Assembly: GCF_015353075.1 (NCBI RefSeq)
Contig: NZ_CP064187.1
Location: forward strand, 558,001 to 622,000
Direction of reading: 5' to 3'
DNA from: Rhizobium sp. 007
GTDB taxonomy: Bacteria; Pseudomonadota; Alphaproteobacteria; Rhizobiales; Rhizobiaceae
Length of the DNA stretch: 64,000 nucleotides
How positions within the stretch are numbered: the stretch's first letter is position 1; each line of letters begins with the position of its first letter. This document shows, in pieces, positions 28,538-37,928 of the stretch. Made by a program: the position numbers and the translations under genes. Below the pieces are notes generated by a model. That model had not been told where the DNA came from. It did not search any database and saw nothing but the letters and a program-made list of their open reading frames with translations.

Positions 28538-29421
28538 CTGTCTCCCGAAAGCGTTTCCGTCGCCTGGAAATACCAGTCCGGCCGTTCGCTGTGAAGCTTT
28601 GCCGCGGCCGCTCCGGCTGTTTCAATCGAGCCGAAGATGCCGAAACAGGTTGCGCCGGAGCCGGACATGCGGACAAGTCTTGCGCCTGCGCCCTTCAATG
28701 CGGCCGACACATCTTCGATCTCGGGAACAAGCTTGCGGGCAGGCGGCTCGAGATCGTTCCGGTTGGCCCCGATCGCCGCCAGCCAGTCGCTGCCTCGCAA
28801 GGCAAGCGGCGGGTTGTTCTTCGCCGTCAGCAGCCGGAATATCTCGGGCGTCGAGACCGCCTTCAGCGGATTGGCCAGCACGATCGCAAAAGAGGGCAAG
28901 GCAACGGGCTCGATCTGTTCGCCAATCCCGCGCGCAATCAGCGGCCGGTTCGCAAGGCACATGGGAACGTCGGCGCCAAGTCTGAGAGCGATCGCTGACA
29001 GCCTCCCGCCGGGCAGGCGGAGGCTCCAAAGCCGCATGAGGCCGCGAAGGGCGGCTGCCGCATCCGCGGACCCGCCGCCGATACCAGAGGCGATCGGAAG
29101 GTTCTTTTCGAGATGGATATGGACCGGCGGCGCATGGTCGCCCTGCGCCAGCGCTGCCTGCCGAAGCATGTCGCGCGCCTTGAGCACCAGATTGCTGCGG
29201 GATTCGATGTCGAGAGCGGGGCCGAACCGTCCGCTGATCGTGAATTCGTCCGATGGCGAAGCGGCAAAGCCCAGCCTGTCGCCGTGGCCGGCAAAGGTCA
29301 CCAGCATGTCCAGCAGATGATAGCCGTCGGCTTTCTGGCCCGTCACGTGCAGGGCAAGATTGATCTTAGCGAGAGCATCTTCGGTAACCGCAAAGCCGCC
29401 GCTCATGCCCGCATCAGGCAT
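28534..29421 (-). CDS. ispE: 4-diphosphocytidyl-2-C-methyl-D-erythritol kinase
   Basis: A 295-residue GHMP kinase of the MEP isoprenoid pathway. The N-terminus has AKINLALHVTG and the ATP-binding motif PIASGIGGGSADAAAALR; the C-terminus has MSGSGATCFGIF. Length is as expected. It lies immediately downstream of the TPR gene and overlaps moaB; the polyprenyl synthase that uses its pathway product is 2 kb upstream on the same strand. Confidence 0.95.
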   Translation of the reverse strand: MPDAGMSGGFAVTEDALAKINLALHVTGQKADGYHLLDMLVTFAGHGDRLGFAASPSDEFTISGRFGPALDIESRSNLVLKARDMLRQAALAQGDHAPPVHIHLEKNLPIASGIGGGSADAAAALRGLMRLWSLRLPGGRLSAIALRLGADVPMCLANRPLIARGIGEQIEPVALPSFAIVLANPLKAVSTPEIFRLLTAKNNPPLALRGSDWLAAIGANRNDLEPPARKLVPEIEDVSAALKGAGARLVRMSGSGATCFGIFGSIETAGAAAAKLHSERPDWYFQATETLSGDR

Positions 29422-29427
29422 GGGTTG

Positions 29428-31260
29428 TCAGGACTTCTTGTCGGCCGGCGGCGGCGTAACAGGCACCGGATCCGGCTGCTTCTTGTCGGCCGCCTTGGCG
29501 TCGTCGTTGTCCGTCGTCAGACCGTTCGCGATCTTGTTCTTGATTCGCGGAATCTCGGTCTCTTCCGGTGCCGAACTTAGCGCCCGGTTCCACTGATAAA
29601 CGGCCTCGAGCTTGCGTCCGACGCGCCAGTAGGCGTCGCCCAGGTGGTCGTTGATCGTCGCATCACCGGCCTTGATCTCGGCGGCCTTTTCCAGTTCGGC
29701 AACGGCATCGTCGTAACGGTTCAGGCGGTAATAGGCCCAGCCGAGCGAGTCGATGATGTAGCCGTCGTCCGGACGAAGGTCGACGGCCTTCTTGATCATC
29801 GTCAGGCCCTCGTCGAGGTTGCGGTTCATGTCGATCCATGAATAGCCGAGATAGTTCAGAACCTGCGGCTGATCCGGATTGAGGTCGAGCGCCTTGCGGA
29901 AGTTCGGCTCGGCCTGATCCCACTTCTTCAGGCGCTCATAAGCGATTCCGCGCTGGAAGAAGACGGTCCAGTCGGCGCGGCGCGGCAGCGGGCCGATCAC
30001 CTCCACCGCCTTGTCGTAATTCGCCGCCATTTCCGCATAGTTCTTGGCGTCGGAAAGCACGCTGCCATAGGCGAGATAGGAGCGGACGTCCTTCGGGTCA
30101 GAAACGATCAGCGCCTTGAGGTGTTTGCGTGCCTCGTCGGTCTTGCCGCCCTGTGCCAGGGCAAGGCCGAGCTGAAGCTCCGAGATGCGTCGCATCGGCG
30201 AGTTTTCCGGCACGCGCCTGTAGAATTCGATGGCGCGGTCCGTCTGGTCCTGTTTTTCAGCAATGCCGCCGAGAAGGACCAGCGTATCGGCGCTGTTCGG
30301 GTCAAGCGTATTGGCCGTCTGCAGATAGAGCGAGACGATGTCTTCGGCGCCGTCGCGGTTCAACGCGCTGCCGATGGAGAAAAGCACGGCGGCAGCGCCC
30401 TGCGCGGCGTTGCGCACCTGCTGTTCCGGCTTTTCGCCCTTCTCGATGCTCTGGCGCAGCGCATTCAGCGGCGCATAGTTCGGCAGCATGTTGTCACCGA
30501 CCGAGATCGCGTCGAGCGCCTTCTGCTTGTTGCCCTGGGATGCTTCGAGGCGGGCAAGCGCCATGACAGCGCGCATGAAGGTGTCGGGTGCGGTCGCGCC
30601 GCCATCCTTGTCCAGCACTGCATCGTTGAGATGTCTGCGCGCGGCCGCCACGTTGCCGGTTACGATCGCAATTGCGCCCGCATGATAGTTCTGGAAGATG
30701 CCGAACCATTCCGGGCCCTTCATCTTCTCGACCATCGAAAGAGCTTCCTTGTTGCGGCCGGCGCCGGCGCGCGCCCAGGCGAGCAAAAGGTCGTTCATCA
30801 TGCGGTCGAGGTCGTTCGGGCCGTCATATTTCAGGATCGCTTCGGCGGTCTTGAACTCGCCGCGGCGCATCGCGTCCATGCTGCGCACGACGGTGGTGAT
30901 GCGCTCGACGGAAGGATCCTTCTTCAGGTCGTTGGCATATTTCACGCCATCTTCGATATTGCCGTTCAAAAGCAGCGAGATCATCAGGCGCTGGCGGATC
31001 TCCGGGTTGCCCGGCTCGATCTGGAGGGCCTTCTTGTAGAGCTCGATCGCCGTCTTGTAGTCATGATCGACATCGGCCGTGCGGGCAGCGAGAAATGCGC
31101 CTGCAAAAGTACCGACCGTATCCGGGTCGAAGATCACGTTCTTGCTGGCATCGTCCGTCTTGGCCGCTTCTTCGGCATTCACGCCGCCAAGCGCGCCGAG
31201 CGAAATGACCGCTGCAAGGGCTGCGCTCGAAAGAAGACGGATGGCATATCTCTGCCGCAT
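29428..31260 (-). CDS. secreted tetratricopeptide-repeat protein
   Basis: A 610-residue protein with a signal peptide (IRLLSSAALAAVISLGALGG, cleavage after VNA) and at least eight TPR-like helical pairs across about residues 60-570, for example GNPEIRQRLMISLLLNGNIE and PQVLNYLGYSWIDMNRNLDE. The C-terminus is lysine/proline-rich. Probably periplasmic or outer-membrane-associated scaffolding; such proteins sit upstream of ispE in many rhizobia. The ATG at 31260 has AAAGG at the right distance. Confidence 0.88.
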   Translation of the reverse strand: MRQRYAIRLLSSAALAAVISLGALGGVNAEEAAKTDDASKNVIFDPDTVGTFAGAFLAARTADVDHDYKTAIELYKKALQIEPGNPEIRQRLMISLLLNGNIEDGVKYANDLKKDPSVERITTVVRSMDAMRRGEFKTAEAILKYDGPNDLDRMMNDLLLAWARAGAGRNKEALSMVEKMKGPEWFGIFQNYHAGAIAIVTGNVAAARRHLNDAVLDKDGGATAPDTFMRAVMALARLEASQGNKQKALDAISVGDNMLPNYAPLNALRQSIEKGEKPEQQVRNAAQGAAAVLFSIGSALNRDGAEDIVSLYLQTANTLDPNSADTLVLLGGIAEKQDQTDRAIEFYRRVPENSPMRRISELQLGLALAQGGKTDEARKHLKALIVSDPKDVRSYLAYGSVLSDAKNYAEMAANYDKAVEVIGPLPRRADWTVFFQRGIAYERLKKWDQAEPNFRKALDLNPDQPQVLNYLGYSWIDMNRNLDEGLTMIKKAVDLRPDDGYIIDSLGWAYYRLNRYDDAVAELEKAAEIKAGDATINDHLGDAYWRVGRKLEAVYQWNRALSSAPEETEIPRIKNKIANGLTTDNDDAKAADKKQPDPVPVTPPPADKKS

Positions 31261-31391
31261 TAGAAAACCTTTCATCAGGGCAGCCGATTCATCCGGCGGC
31301 TGCGAAATCAGTTGAAAATACTGATTCACAATAGGATGGCTTTTTTGAAGCGGCCCTGCAAGAAAATCAGCCCGCGATCAAGGACCTTTGA

Positions 31392-32408
31392 TCAGTTGAC
31401 CCGCTCGATGCAGAAATCGATCACTTCCATGAGGGCCGATTTCCAGGCCGTTTCGGGGAGCGGCGCCAGCGCGTCGCGGGCGATCGTGCCGTAATGAACG
31501 GCCCGCGAGATAGTGTCGTTCAGCGTGCCGTATTTGGTGATCAGGCCGAGGGCCTTTTCCAGGTTGGCATCGGTGCTGTTGTCGCCTTCGATCGCATCAC
31601 GCCAGAAGGCGCGCTCGTCCTGGGTTCCGCGGCGATAGGCCAGGATGACGGGAAGGGTGATCTTGCCTTCGCGGAAGTCGTCGCCGACATTCTTGCCGAG
31701 ATCGGCAGCCTTGCCGCCGTAATCCAGCGCGTCATCGACAAGCTGGAAGGCGAGGCCGAGATTCATGCCGTAGGATTTCAGCGCATTGCGGCCTGATTTG
31801 CCGGCGTCTGCGACAATCGGGCCGACTTCGGCAGCAGCGGCAAAGAGTGCTGCCGTCTTGGCCCGGATAACGGAAAGATAGTCGTCCTCCGTCGTCTCCA
31901 TGTTCTTGGCGACCGAAAGCTGCAGCACTTCCCCTTCGGCAATGACGCAGGCGGCGGACGAAAGGACATCGAGCGCATCGAGTGAGCCGACATCCACCAT
32001 CATGCGGAAGGCCTGGCCGAGCAGGAAATCGCCAACGAGAACGCTCGCCTGGTTGCCCCAGATCGTGCGCGCCGTTGATTTGCCGCGGCGTAGATCGCTT
32101 TCGTCGACGACGTCGTCATGCAGCAGCGTTGCCGTGTGCATGAACTCGACGCTGGTCGCGAGCTTGACATGGTTTTCGCCTCGATAGTCGAAGAGACAGG
32201 CCGATGCGAGCGTCAGCATCGGGCGCAGGCGCTTGCCGCCGGAAGAGATCAGGTGATTTGCGACCTCCGGAATCATCTGCACGTCGGAACCGGCCTTCGA
32301 AAGGATAAGCTGGTTGACCCGCTCCATGTCCGCCCGTGTCAAATCGACCAGCGGCTTGACGGATGCCAGTTTGTTTTTGCTTTCTTCAAGCGGTATGACC
32401 ACGCCCAA
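31392..32408 (-). CDS. polyprenyl (octaprenyl) diphosphate synthase
   Basis: A 338-residue trans-prenyl chain-elongating enzyme, likely making the ubiquinone side chain. The first aspartate-rich motif DDVVD is at residues 98-102 (LLHDDVVDESDLRRG), the second is DDALD in FQLVDDALDYGG. The start is inferred as TTG 32408, with AGGAG eight bases upstream and the protein beginning MGVVIPLEES; no ATG fits. ubiA, the enzyme that uses its product, lies at 52 kb. Confidence 0.93.
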   Translation of the reverse strand: MGVVIPLEESKNKLASVKPLVDLTRADMERVNQLILSKAGSDVQMIPEVANHLISSGGKRLRPMLTLASACLFDYRGENHVKLATSVEFMHTATLLHDDVVDESDLRRGKSTARTIWGNQASVLVGDFLLGQAFRMMVDVGSLDALDVLSSAACVIAEGEVLQLSVAKNMETTEDDYLSVIRAKTAALFAAAAEVGPIVADAGKSGRNALKSYGMNLGLAFQLVDDALDYGGKAADLGKNVGDDFREGKITLPVILAYRRGTQDERAFWRDAIEGDNSTDANLEKALGLITKYGTLNDTISRAVHYGTIARDALAPLPETAWKSALMEVIDFCIERVN

Positions 32409-32516
32409 CGACCCGGACTCCTGTTCATTCTTTGGAATTGACAATAGAAAGGGGCGATTGAAGCGGCAAGGGGTGAATTGTCGCGCAACACAGAATTGAA
32501 AGGGAATTGACCGCAA

Positions 32517-32744
32517 ATGCATGAACTTATCCGCGCCAATGACCCTGTTCTATTGTCCTATGCGCAGAGTCTTCTGAAGGATGCGGGAATTCACAGCTTT
32601 GTCGCGGATCAGGATATGAGCATTCTCGAGGGCTCGCTCGGCATGCTGCCGCGCCGTCTGCTCGTCGAGGAGGAGCGAGCCGATCAGGCCCGCCGCATCC
32701 TGACGGATGCCGGTCTCGCCGGCGAATTGCGTATCGCGAAATAA
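32517..32744 (+). CDS. DUF2007 domain-containing protein
   Basis: A 75-residue protein of the DUF2007 family (putative signal-transducing protein), with the typical LLKDAGIHSFVADQDMS and RRLLVEEERADQARRIL. Function unknown. Divergent from the polyprenyl synthase gene and followed eight bases later by trmN6. Confidence 0.85.
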   Translation: MHELIRANDPVLLSYAQSLLKDAGIHSFVADQDMSILEGSLGMLPRRLLVEEERADQARRILTDAGLAGELRIAK

Positions 32745-32751
32745 TGTGGCC

Positions 32752-33543
32752 ATGAACGGCGCTTCCGACACGATCGATGCCTTCCATCGCGGCGGCTTTT
32801 ACATCGTCCAGCCGAAGGGCAGGGGGCACCGTTCGGGCATGGATGCCATGCTGCTCGCAGCACTCGTTGCCGATGACCGTGCGATCAAGGTTGCCGATCT
32901 TGGCGCCGGCGCCGGCGCCGCCGGACTGGCCGTGGTCTGCCGGCTGCAGAAAGCGCAGGCCGTGCTTTTCGAACGCTCTTCGGAAATGGCCGATTATGCC
33001 CGCCGAAGCATTGCCTTGCCGGAAAACGCCCATGTGGCAGGCCGCGTTTCGGTCGTCGAGGCGGATGTTACGCTCACGGCAAAGGCGCGCAACGACGCGG
33101 GCCTTGCCGACGAGGTCTTCCATCATGTCATCATGAACCCGCCTTTCAACGACGCGGCTGACCGGCGAACGCCGGATGCGCTGAAGGCTGAAGCCCATGC
33201 GATGACGGATGGTCTTTTCGAAAGGTGGATTCGTACCGCGGGCGCGATCATGATCCCCGGCGGGCAATTGTCGCTGATTGCGCGGCCGGAATCGATCGCC
33301 GACATCATCACCGGCTGCGTCAGGCGCTTCGGCGGCATCGAGATTACCGCCATCCATCCGCGCAAAGGTGAGAATGCCGTACGCATCCTGGTGACGGCGA
33401 TCAAGGGGTCGCGGGCGCGGCTTTCATTGCGCGCACCCCTTATCATGCACGAAGAAGGAACGCATAAGTTCTCCCCCTTCGTCGACGATCTGAACAATGG
33501 CCGCGCGGCCTATGCAAGGCTTAGCCGGTCACGAAGTCGATAA
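32752..33543 (+). CDS. tRNA1(Val) A37 N6-methyltransferase-like protein
   Basis: A 263-residue SAM-dependent methyltransferase of the TrmN6 family. SAM-binding region [18 protein letters not shown] and the adenine N6-methylation motif NPPF ([15 protein letters not shown]) are both present, after the N-terminal [19 protein letters not shown]. The reaction expected is methylation of A37 in tRNA-Val. Its 3' end overlaps the convergent mntH by 23 bases. Confidence 0.88.
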   Translation: MNGASDTIDAFHRGGFYIVQPKGRGHRSGMDAMLLAALVADDRAIKVADLGAGAGAAGLAVVCRLQKAQAVLFERSSEMADYARRSIALPENAHVAGRVSVVEADVTLTAKARNDAGLADEVFHHVIMNPPFNDAADRRTPDALKAEAHAMTDGLFERWIRTAGAIMIPGGQLSLIARPESIADIITGCVRRFGGIEITAIHPRKGENAVRILVTAIKGSRARLSLRAPLIMHEEGTHKFSPFVDDLNNGRAAYARLSRSRSR

Positions 33544-34861
33544 GCAGCTTGATGTTCAATCCGGCGATCACGACTGCGATCACATAGGCAATAGTGCTCA
33601 GCCAGCGCGGCGCGACGAGCTCACCCATCTTCGCCTTGCTGGCGGTGAACATCACCAGCGGGAAGACGGCGAAGGAAAGCTGCAGGCTGAGCACGACCTG
33701 CGTCAGGATCAGCAATTGTGCCGTGCCCTGGTTGCCGTACCAGATCGTCACGATCGCCGCCGGCACGATTGCGATGGCGCGGGTGATCAGACGGCGCACC
33801 CATGGCTGAAGCTTGATCTTCAAGAAGCCTTCCATGACGATCTGGCCCGCAAGCGTTGCCGTCACGGTCGAATTCAGGCCGCAACAGAGCAGGGCGATGC
33901 CGAAAAGCGTGGGTGCGATCGCAAGCCCGAGCAGCGGTGACAGCAGCGAGTGCGCCTCGCCGAGTTCGACGATGTCCGTCCGGCCGTGGGCGTTGAATGC
34001 GGCTGCGGCCAGGATCAGGATCGAGGCGTTGATCAACAGCGCAAAGCAGAGCGCAAAGGTCGAGTCGATCGTCGCATAGGTCAGCGCTTCCCGCTTTTCC
34101 GGCACGGTGTGCCCGTAGGCGCGGGTCTGCACGATGCCGGAATGCAGATAGAGATTATGTGGCATGACCGTCGCGCCGAGAATGCCGAGCGCCAGATAGA
34201 GCATTTCCGGGTTGCTGACGATTTCCGTCGTCGGGAAGAAGCCCGTGATGACGGCGCCCCACTGCGGGTCTGCGAGGAAGATCTGTACGCCGAAGCACAG
34301 CGCAATGACGCCGAGAAGCGTGATGATGAACGCTTCGATCCAGCGGAAGCCGAGCTTTTGCAGATAGAGGATAAGGAAAACGTCGAGCGCCGTAATCAGC
34401 ACGCCGAGTTCCAGCGGAACGCCGAAGATCAGGTTGAGGCCGATTGCCGTGCCGATCACCTCGGCAATGTCCGTCGCGATGATTGCGATTTCCGCAAAGG
34501 CCCAGAGCGGTACGGAAACGAATTTCGGGAAGGCGTCCCGGCAGGCCTGCGCCAGATCGCGGCCAGAAGCAATGGCAAGCCGGGCGCAAAGCGATTGCAG
34601 CACGATCGCCATGAGGTTCGAAAGCAGCGCCACAGTCAGCAGCGCGTAGCCGAATTTCGAGCCGCCGGCGAGCGAGGTCGCCCAGTTTCCGGGATCCATA
34701 TAGCCGACCGCGACCATGTAGCCAGGGCCGGCAAAGGCGGCAATCCGCCGGAGTTTCGATCCCGGGCGGCCTGTGCCGATCGTGCGATAAACGTCTGAAA
34801 GCGAGGCTTCTTCGCGGTCGTGCCGCCAGCCGCCTTTTGGAGTACGATTCAAAACATCCAT
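33521..34861 (-). CDS. mntH: Nramp-family Mn(II)/divalent metal transporter
   Basis: A 446-residue proton-coupled metal transporter with about eleven hydrophobic segments. The metal site DPGN is in the first helix ([12 protein letters not shown]) and the consensus transport motif MPHNLYLHS is present in the sixth. The start is ATG 34861 ([11 protein letters not shown]). A Fur-like box lies 50-70 bases upstream, fitting manganese control through the rhizobial Fur homologue Mur. Confidence 0.96.
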   Translation of the reverse strand: MDVLNRTPKGGWRHDREEASLSDVYRTIGTGRPGSKLRRIAAFAGPGYMVAVGYMDPGNWATSLAGGSKFGYALLTVALLSNLMAIVLQSLCARLAIASGRDLAQACRDAFPKFVSVPLWAFAEIAIIATDIAEVIGTAIGLNLIFGVPLELGVLITALDVFLILYLQKLGFRWIEAFIITLLGVIALCFGVQIFLADPQWGAVITGFFPTTEIVSNPEMLYLALGILGATVMPHNLYLHSGIVQTRAYGHTVPEKREALTYATIDSTFALCFALLINASILILAAAAFNAHGRTDIVELGEAHSLLSPLLGLAIAPTLFGIALLCCGLNSTVTATLAGQIVMEGFLKIKLQPWVRRLITRAIAIVPAAIVTIWYGNQGTAQLLILTQVVLSLQLSFAVFPLVMFTASKAKMGELVAPRWLSTIAYVIAVVIAGLNIKLLIDFVTG

Positions 34862-34910
34862 ATGATTACCGCTTTTGGGACCAATGCCCCGCACTATGCC
34901 CGATTAGAAT

Positions 34911-34929
34911 GATAATGCAAGTCATTCGC
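34911..34929. promoter_or_regulatory. Fur/Mur-like box upstream of mntH
   Basis: GATAATGCAAGTCATTCGC matches the 19-base Fur consensus GATAATGATAATCATTATC at 14 of 19 positions, and contains AATG/CATT inverted arms. It lies about 50 bases upstream of the mntH start. In rhizobia the Fur homologue Mur represses Mn uptake genes, so this is the expected operator. Confidence 0.6.
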
Positions 34930-35027
34930 AAAATGAAAAATCGGATGCATGTTGGGAAGGTGGCCCATTGCGTTTGCTGCTCCATTGCATACATGGATTG
35001 CGATGCCGAGAGCGAGAAGGATTTGAA

Positions 35028-35888
35028 ATGGCCGGATTTTTGAGAAAACTAGTACCGAAGCGTTTCCGCAAGGAAGGGGTGATCATCCCGGTCGTCAGGC
35101 TTCAGGGCGCAATCATGAGCGGCGGTGGCCAGTTCCGCCCGATACTCAATCTCGCCAATGTCGCACCGGTGCTGGAAAAGGCCTTCTCTGACAAAGAAGC
35201 TCCCGCTGTTGCCATTGCCGTCAATTCGCCGGGCGGTTCGCCCGTTCAGTCGCGGCTCATCTTCACGCGCATCCGGGAGCTTGCCCGTGAGAAGCAGAAG
35301 AAGGTGCTGGTCTTCGTCGAGGATGTGGCGGCCTCCGGCGGCTACATGATCGCGCTTGCCGGCGATGAAATCATTGCCGACCCGACCTCTATCGTCGGTT
35401 CGATCGGCGTCGTTTCCGGTGGCTTCGGCTTCCCCGAACTCCTCAAGAAGATCGGCGTCGAGCGCCGCGTCTATACGGCCGGCGAAAATAAGGTCATCCT
35501 CGATCCCTTCCAGCCTGAAAAAGAGAAGGACATCGAATATCTGAAGACACTTCAGCTCGAGATCCACGAGGTCTTCATCACCATGGTGCGCGAACGCCGC
35601 GCCGGCAGACTGAAGGATGACGAAACCGTCTTTTCCGGCCTGTTCTGGAGCGGCACGCGCGGGCTCGAACTCGGCCTCGTCGACAGCCTCGGCGACATGC
35701 GCCAGGAACTGAAAAGGCGCTACGGCCCGAAGACCAGACTGCAGCTCGTCACCGCCGCCCGCAGTCTCTTCGGCCGGCGGATTCCCGGTGTCTCGCCCGT
35801 CTCGATTGATGGCTTGGCATCAGGTCTCGCGACGGGACTTGTCGAAGCGGCGGAAGAAAAGGCATTGTGGAGCCGCTACGGACTGTGA
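35028..35888 (+). CDS. S49-family (SppA-like) peptidase
   Basis: A 286-residue peptidase of the SppA/ClpP-like fold. The catalytic serine is Ser103 (VAASGGYM) and the catalytic lysine Lys155 (YTAGENKVILDPF), with the oxyanion region NSPGGSP. No clear signal peptide or transmembrane anchor is visible, so it may act in the cytoplasm or at the membrane face. The ATG at 35028 has AAGGA upstream. It is co-directional with a small membrane protein 20 bases downstream. Confidence 0.92.
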   Translation: MAGFLRKLVPKRFRKEGVIIPVVRLQGAIMSGGGQFRPILNLANVAPVLEKAFSDKEAPAVAIAVNSPGGSPVQSRLIFTRIRELAREKQKKVLVFVEDVAASGGYMIALAGDEIIADPTSIVGSIGVVSGGFGFPELLKKIGVERRVYTAGENKVILDPFQPEKEKDIEYLKTLQLEIHEVFITMVRERRAGRLKDDETVFSGLFWSGTRGLELGLVDSLGDMRQELKRRYGPKTRLQLVTAARSLFGRRIPGVSPVSIDGLASGLATGLVEAAEEKALWSRYGL

Positions 35889-35907
35889 GAGGAGAAGAAA
35901 AAGGGAG

Positions 35908-36099
35908 ATGGCGCAGCTTATAACAATCATAATCCTGGTCGGTGCTGCCTGGTGGCTCTACCGCCGCTTCATCTCCGATGCCAAGCGCCTGCAGGAAAAA
36001 TCCCGCCGTGCCGAGAAGGAGCGTCAGACCGGCGCCGTCGGCACGCTTGTCAAGGATCCGGTGACCGGCGAATACCGCGTGAAGCGGGATGATGAATGA
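35908..36099 (+). CDS. small single-span membrane protein
   Basis: A 63-residue protein: one N-terminal hydrophobic helix (AQLITIIILVGAAWWLYRRF) and a charged C-terminus with many Arg, Lys and Glu. AAAGGGAG precedes the ATG. It follows the S49 peptidase gene at 20 bases and could be a partner of it; this is inference from position. Confidence 0.7.
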   Translation: MAQLITIIILVGAAWWLYRRFISDAKRLQEKSRRAEKERQTGAVGTLVKDPVTGEYRVKRDDE

Positions 36100-36382
36100 T
36101 GGTGACCGCTGAAGAACGCTGAAGAACGCGAGCAGGCTCTCGAATGAATAGGCGCTTTCCGGCTGCAAGTGCCGGCCGACTACAAGTTCGGTCGCGACAA
36201 GGCGATTTCTCGCAATAGAGCGTGCTTAGCCCCGCGCGACAGCGAAGCAATAACCGCTTTATCCGAAGCCGGAATTGCCCGGAGCCCGGGGTGAGCGTCG
36301 TTTCTTATGGTTCGATATGGGAAAAGTCGTGTTCGCCTGCGCTCTCCGCAGGTCGGAATAGTTTGACTTTAAATCGCCGATA

Positions 36383-36537
36383 TTAAGCAGATCGGCCATT
36401 GACCTGCTCCTCAAGCCGCATCCGGGCGATACCCTCGCCAATGACATCGGATGCGCTTGGAAACGCCCGTTCTCGACGAGCTCTTCTGCAACGCGTAAAT
36501 CCTTATGAGACAAGGTGACCGTTGTCTTGACGTTCGT
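36383..36537 (-). pseudogene. decayed ParD/CopG-like antitoxin
   Basis: On the minus strand an AGGAG site is followed by ACG where an ATG would be expected, then by an antitoxin-like reading frame: [20 protein letters not shown], then after a one-base deletion ASDVIGEGIARMRLEEQVNG ending in TAA. Joined, the two parts look like a ribbon-helix-helix antitoxin. Start codon loss plus a frameshift make it non-functional. No partner toxin gene was recognised next to it. The remaining 36100-36639 gap holds nothing else I can name. Confidence 0.5.
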
Positions 36538-36639
36538 GGAACTCCTTCCAAAACATGGTCCGATCATGCGTTATGTATTGACCCTTGTCCTCTCCCATGG
36601 CACCTGTCCGGCAAAATACGCAACCGGTGGCTTGTCTCC

Positions 36640-37599
36640 ATGTCTGCATCGATTCCCGACCATATGAACCCGAAGCGCTCGTTCCAGGCGCTGATCCTGA
36701 CGCTTCATAACTACTGGGCGGACAAGGGTTGTGCGGTTCTGCAGCCCTATGACATGGAGGTCGGCGCCGGTACGTTCCATCCGGCGACCACGCTGCGCGC
36801 GCTCGGCCCGAAGCCGTGGAAGGCTGCCTATGTCCAGCCGTCGCGCCGTCCGTCGGACGGCCGCTACGGTGAAAACCCAAACCGCCTGCAGCATTATTAC
36901 CAGTATCAGGTCATCCTGAAACCGAACCCGCCGAACCTCCAGGAGCTTTACCTCGGCTCGCTGGCGGCGATCGGCCTCGATCCGCTGCTGCACGACATCC
37001 GGTTCGTCGAAGACGACTGGGAAAGCCCGACGCTGGGCGCCTGGGGGCTGGGCTGGGAGTGTTGGTGCGACGGCATGGAAGTCTCGCAGTTCACTTACTT
37101 CCAGCAGGTCTGCGGCATCGAATGCGCGCCGGTTGCCGGCGAACTGACCTATGGCCTCGAGCGTCTGGCGATGTATGTGCAGGGCGTCGACAACGTCTAC
37201 GACCTGAACTTCAACGGCCGCGAAGGTGACGAAAAGATCAGCTACGGCGAAGTCTTCCTGCAGGCCGAACAGGAATACTCACGCCACAACTTCGAATTCG
37301 CCAATACCGAGATGCTGCATCGCCATTTCATCGATGCGGAGAAGGAGTGCCAGGCGCTTCTCGCCGCCGGTGCGCCGAGCGACAATGCCAATCAGCTGCT
37401 GCACAAGTGCGTATTTCCGGCCTATGACCAGTGCATCAAGGCAAGCCACGTCTTCAACCTCTTGGATGCACGCGGGGTGATCTCGGTCACCGAGCGTCAG
37501 AGCTATATCCTGCGGGTGCGCACGCTCGCCAAGGCTTGCGGTGAGGCCTTCCTTTTGACGGATGCCGGCGGCATGAATATCGCCAGGGCCGCCGCCTGA
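36640..37599 (+). CDS. glyQ: glycine--tRNA ligase alpha subunit
   Basis: The 319-residue catalytic alpha subunit of the bacterial alpha2-beta2 glycyl-tRNA synthetase. Typical motifs: [56 protein letters not shown] and [17 protein letters not shown]. The start is uncertain (ATG 36640 or 36664), as neither has a strong ribosome binding site. The beta subunit gene glyS is 7 kb away on the opposite strand. Confidence 0.95.
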   Translation: MSASIPDHMNPKRSFQALILTLHNYWADKGCAVLQPYDMEVGAGTFHPATTLRALGPKPWKAAYVQPSRRPSDGRYGENPNRLQHYYQYQVILKPNPPNLQELYLGSLAAIGLDPLLHDIRFVEDDWESPTLGAWGLGWECWCDGMEVSQFTYFQQVCGIECAPVAGELTYGLERLAMYVQGVDNVYDLNFNGREGDEKISYGEVFLQAEQEYSRHNFEFANTEMLHRHFIDAEKECQALLAAGAPSDNANQLLHKCVFPAYDQCIKASHVFNLLDARGVISVTERQSYILRVRTLAKACGEAFLLTDAGGMNIARAAA

Positions 37600-37608
37600 G
37601 AATGCCGC

Positions 37609-37725
37609 TTAGCGGCGGTGGTTGGACCGTACGACGACGCGCCGGGGCGCCGGCCGTGGGGTCTTTTGGAAGACGACAAGAGATGCGATCGCCGACAGGC
37701 TCAATAGGAAGATTGCTGCGCTCAT
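37609..37725 (-). CDS. possible 38-residue membrane peptide
   Basis: A minus-strand frame beginning MSAAIFLLSLSAIASLVVFQ and ending in an arginine-rich tail (RRVVVRSNHRR). One hydrophobic helix followed by a basic tail is a common form of small membrane proteins. AGGA lies about ten bases upstream of the ATG. It is convergent with glyQ, ten bases beyond its stop codon. No family recognised; the rest of the glyQ–lemA gap contains nothing else clear. Confidence 0.4.
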   Translation of the reverse strand: MSAAIFLLSLSAIASLVVFQKTPRPAPRRVVVRSNHRR

Positions 37726-37928
37726 TGTCTGATTATTTCCTCGTCATGAGTTGCGAGTGCGCCGTAACCAGCCGGCACAATAAGAAAGATACAACCGGCT
37801 ATGTGTGTGCGGTATCGTGATATTTCGCTAGTCGCTGATGTAAACCGCAGCCCGGAAATGCGGGATGACAATCCAGCGGAAGCCGCATAGTCTCCGTCCA
37901 GACTTTGCGTCGTTGCGGGGGATTCGCG

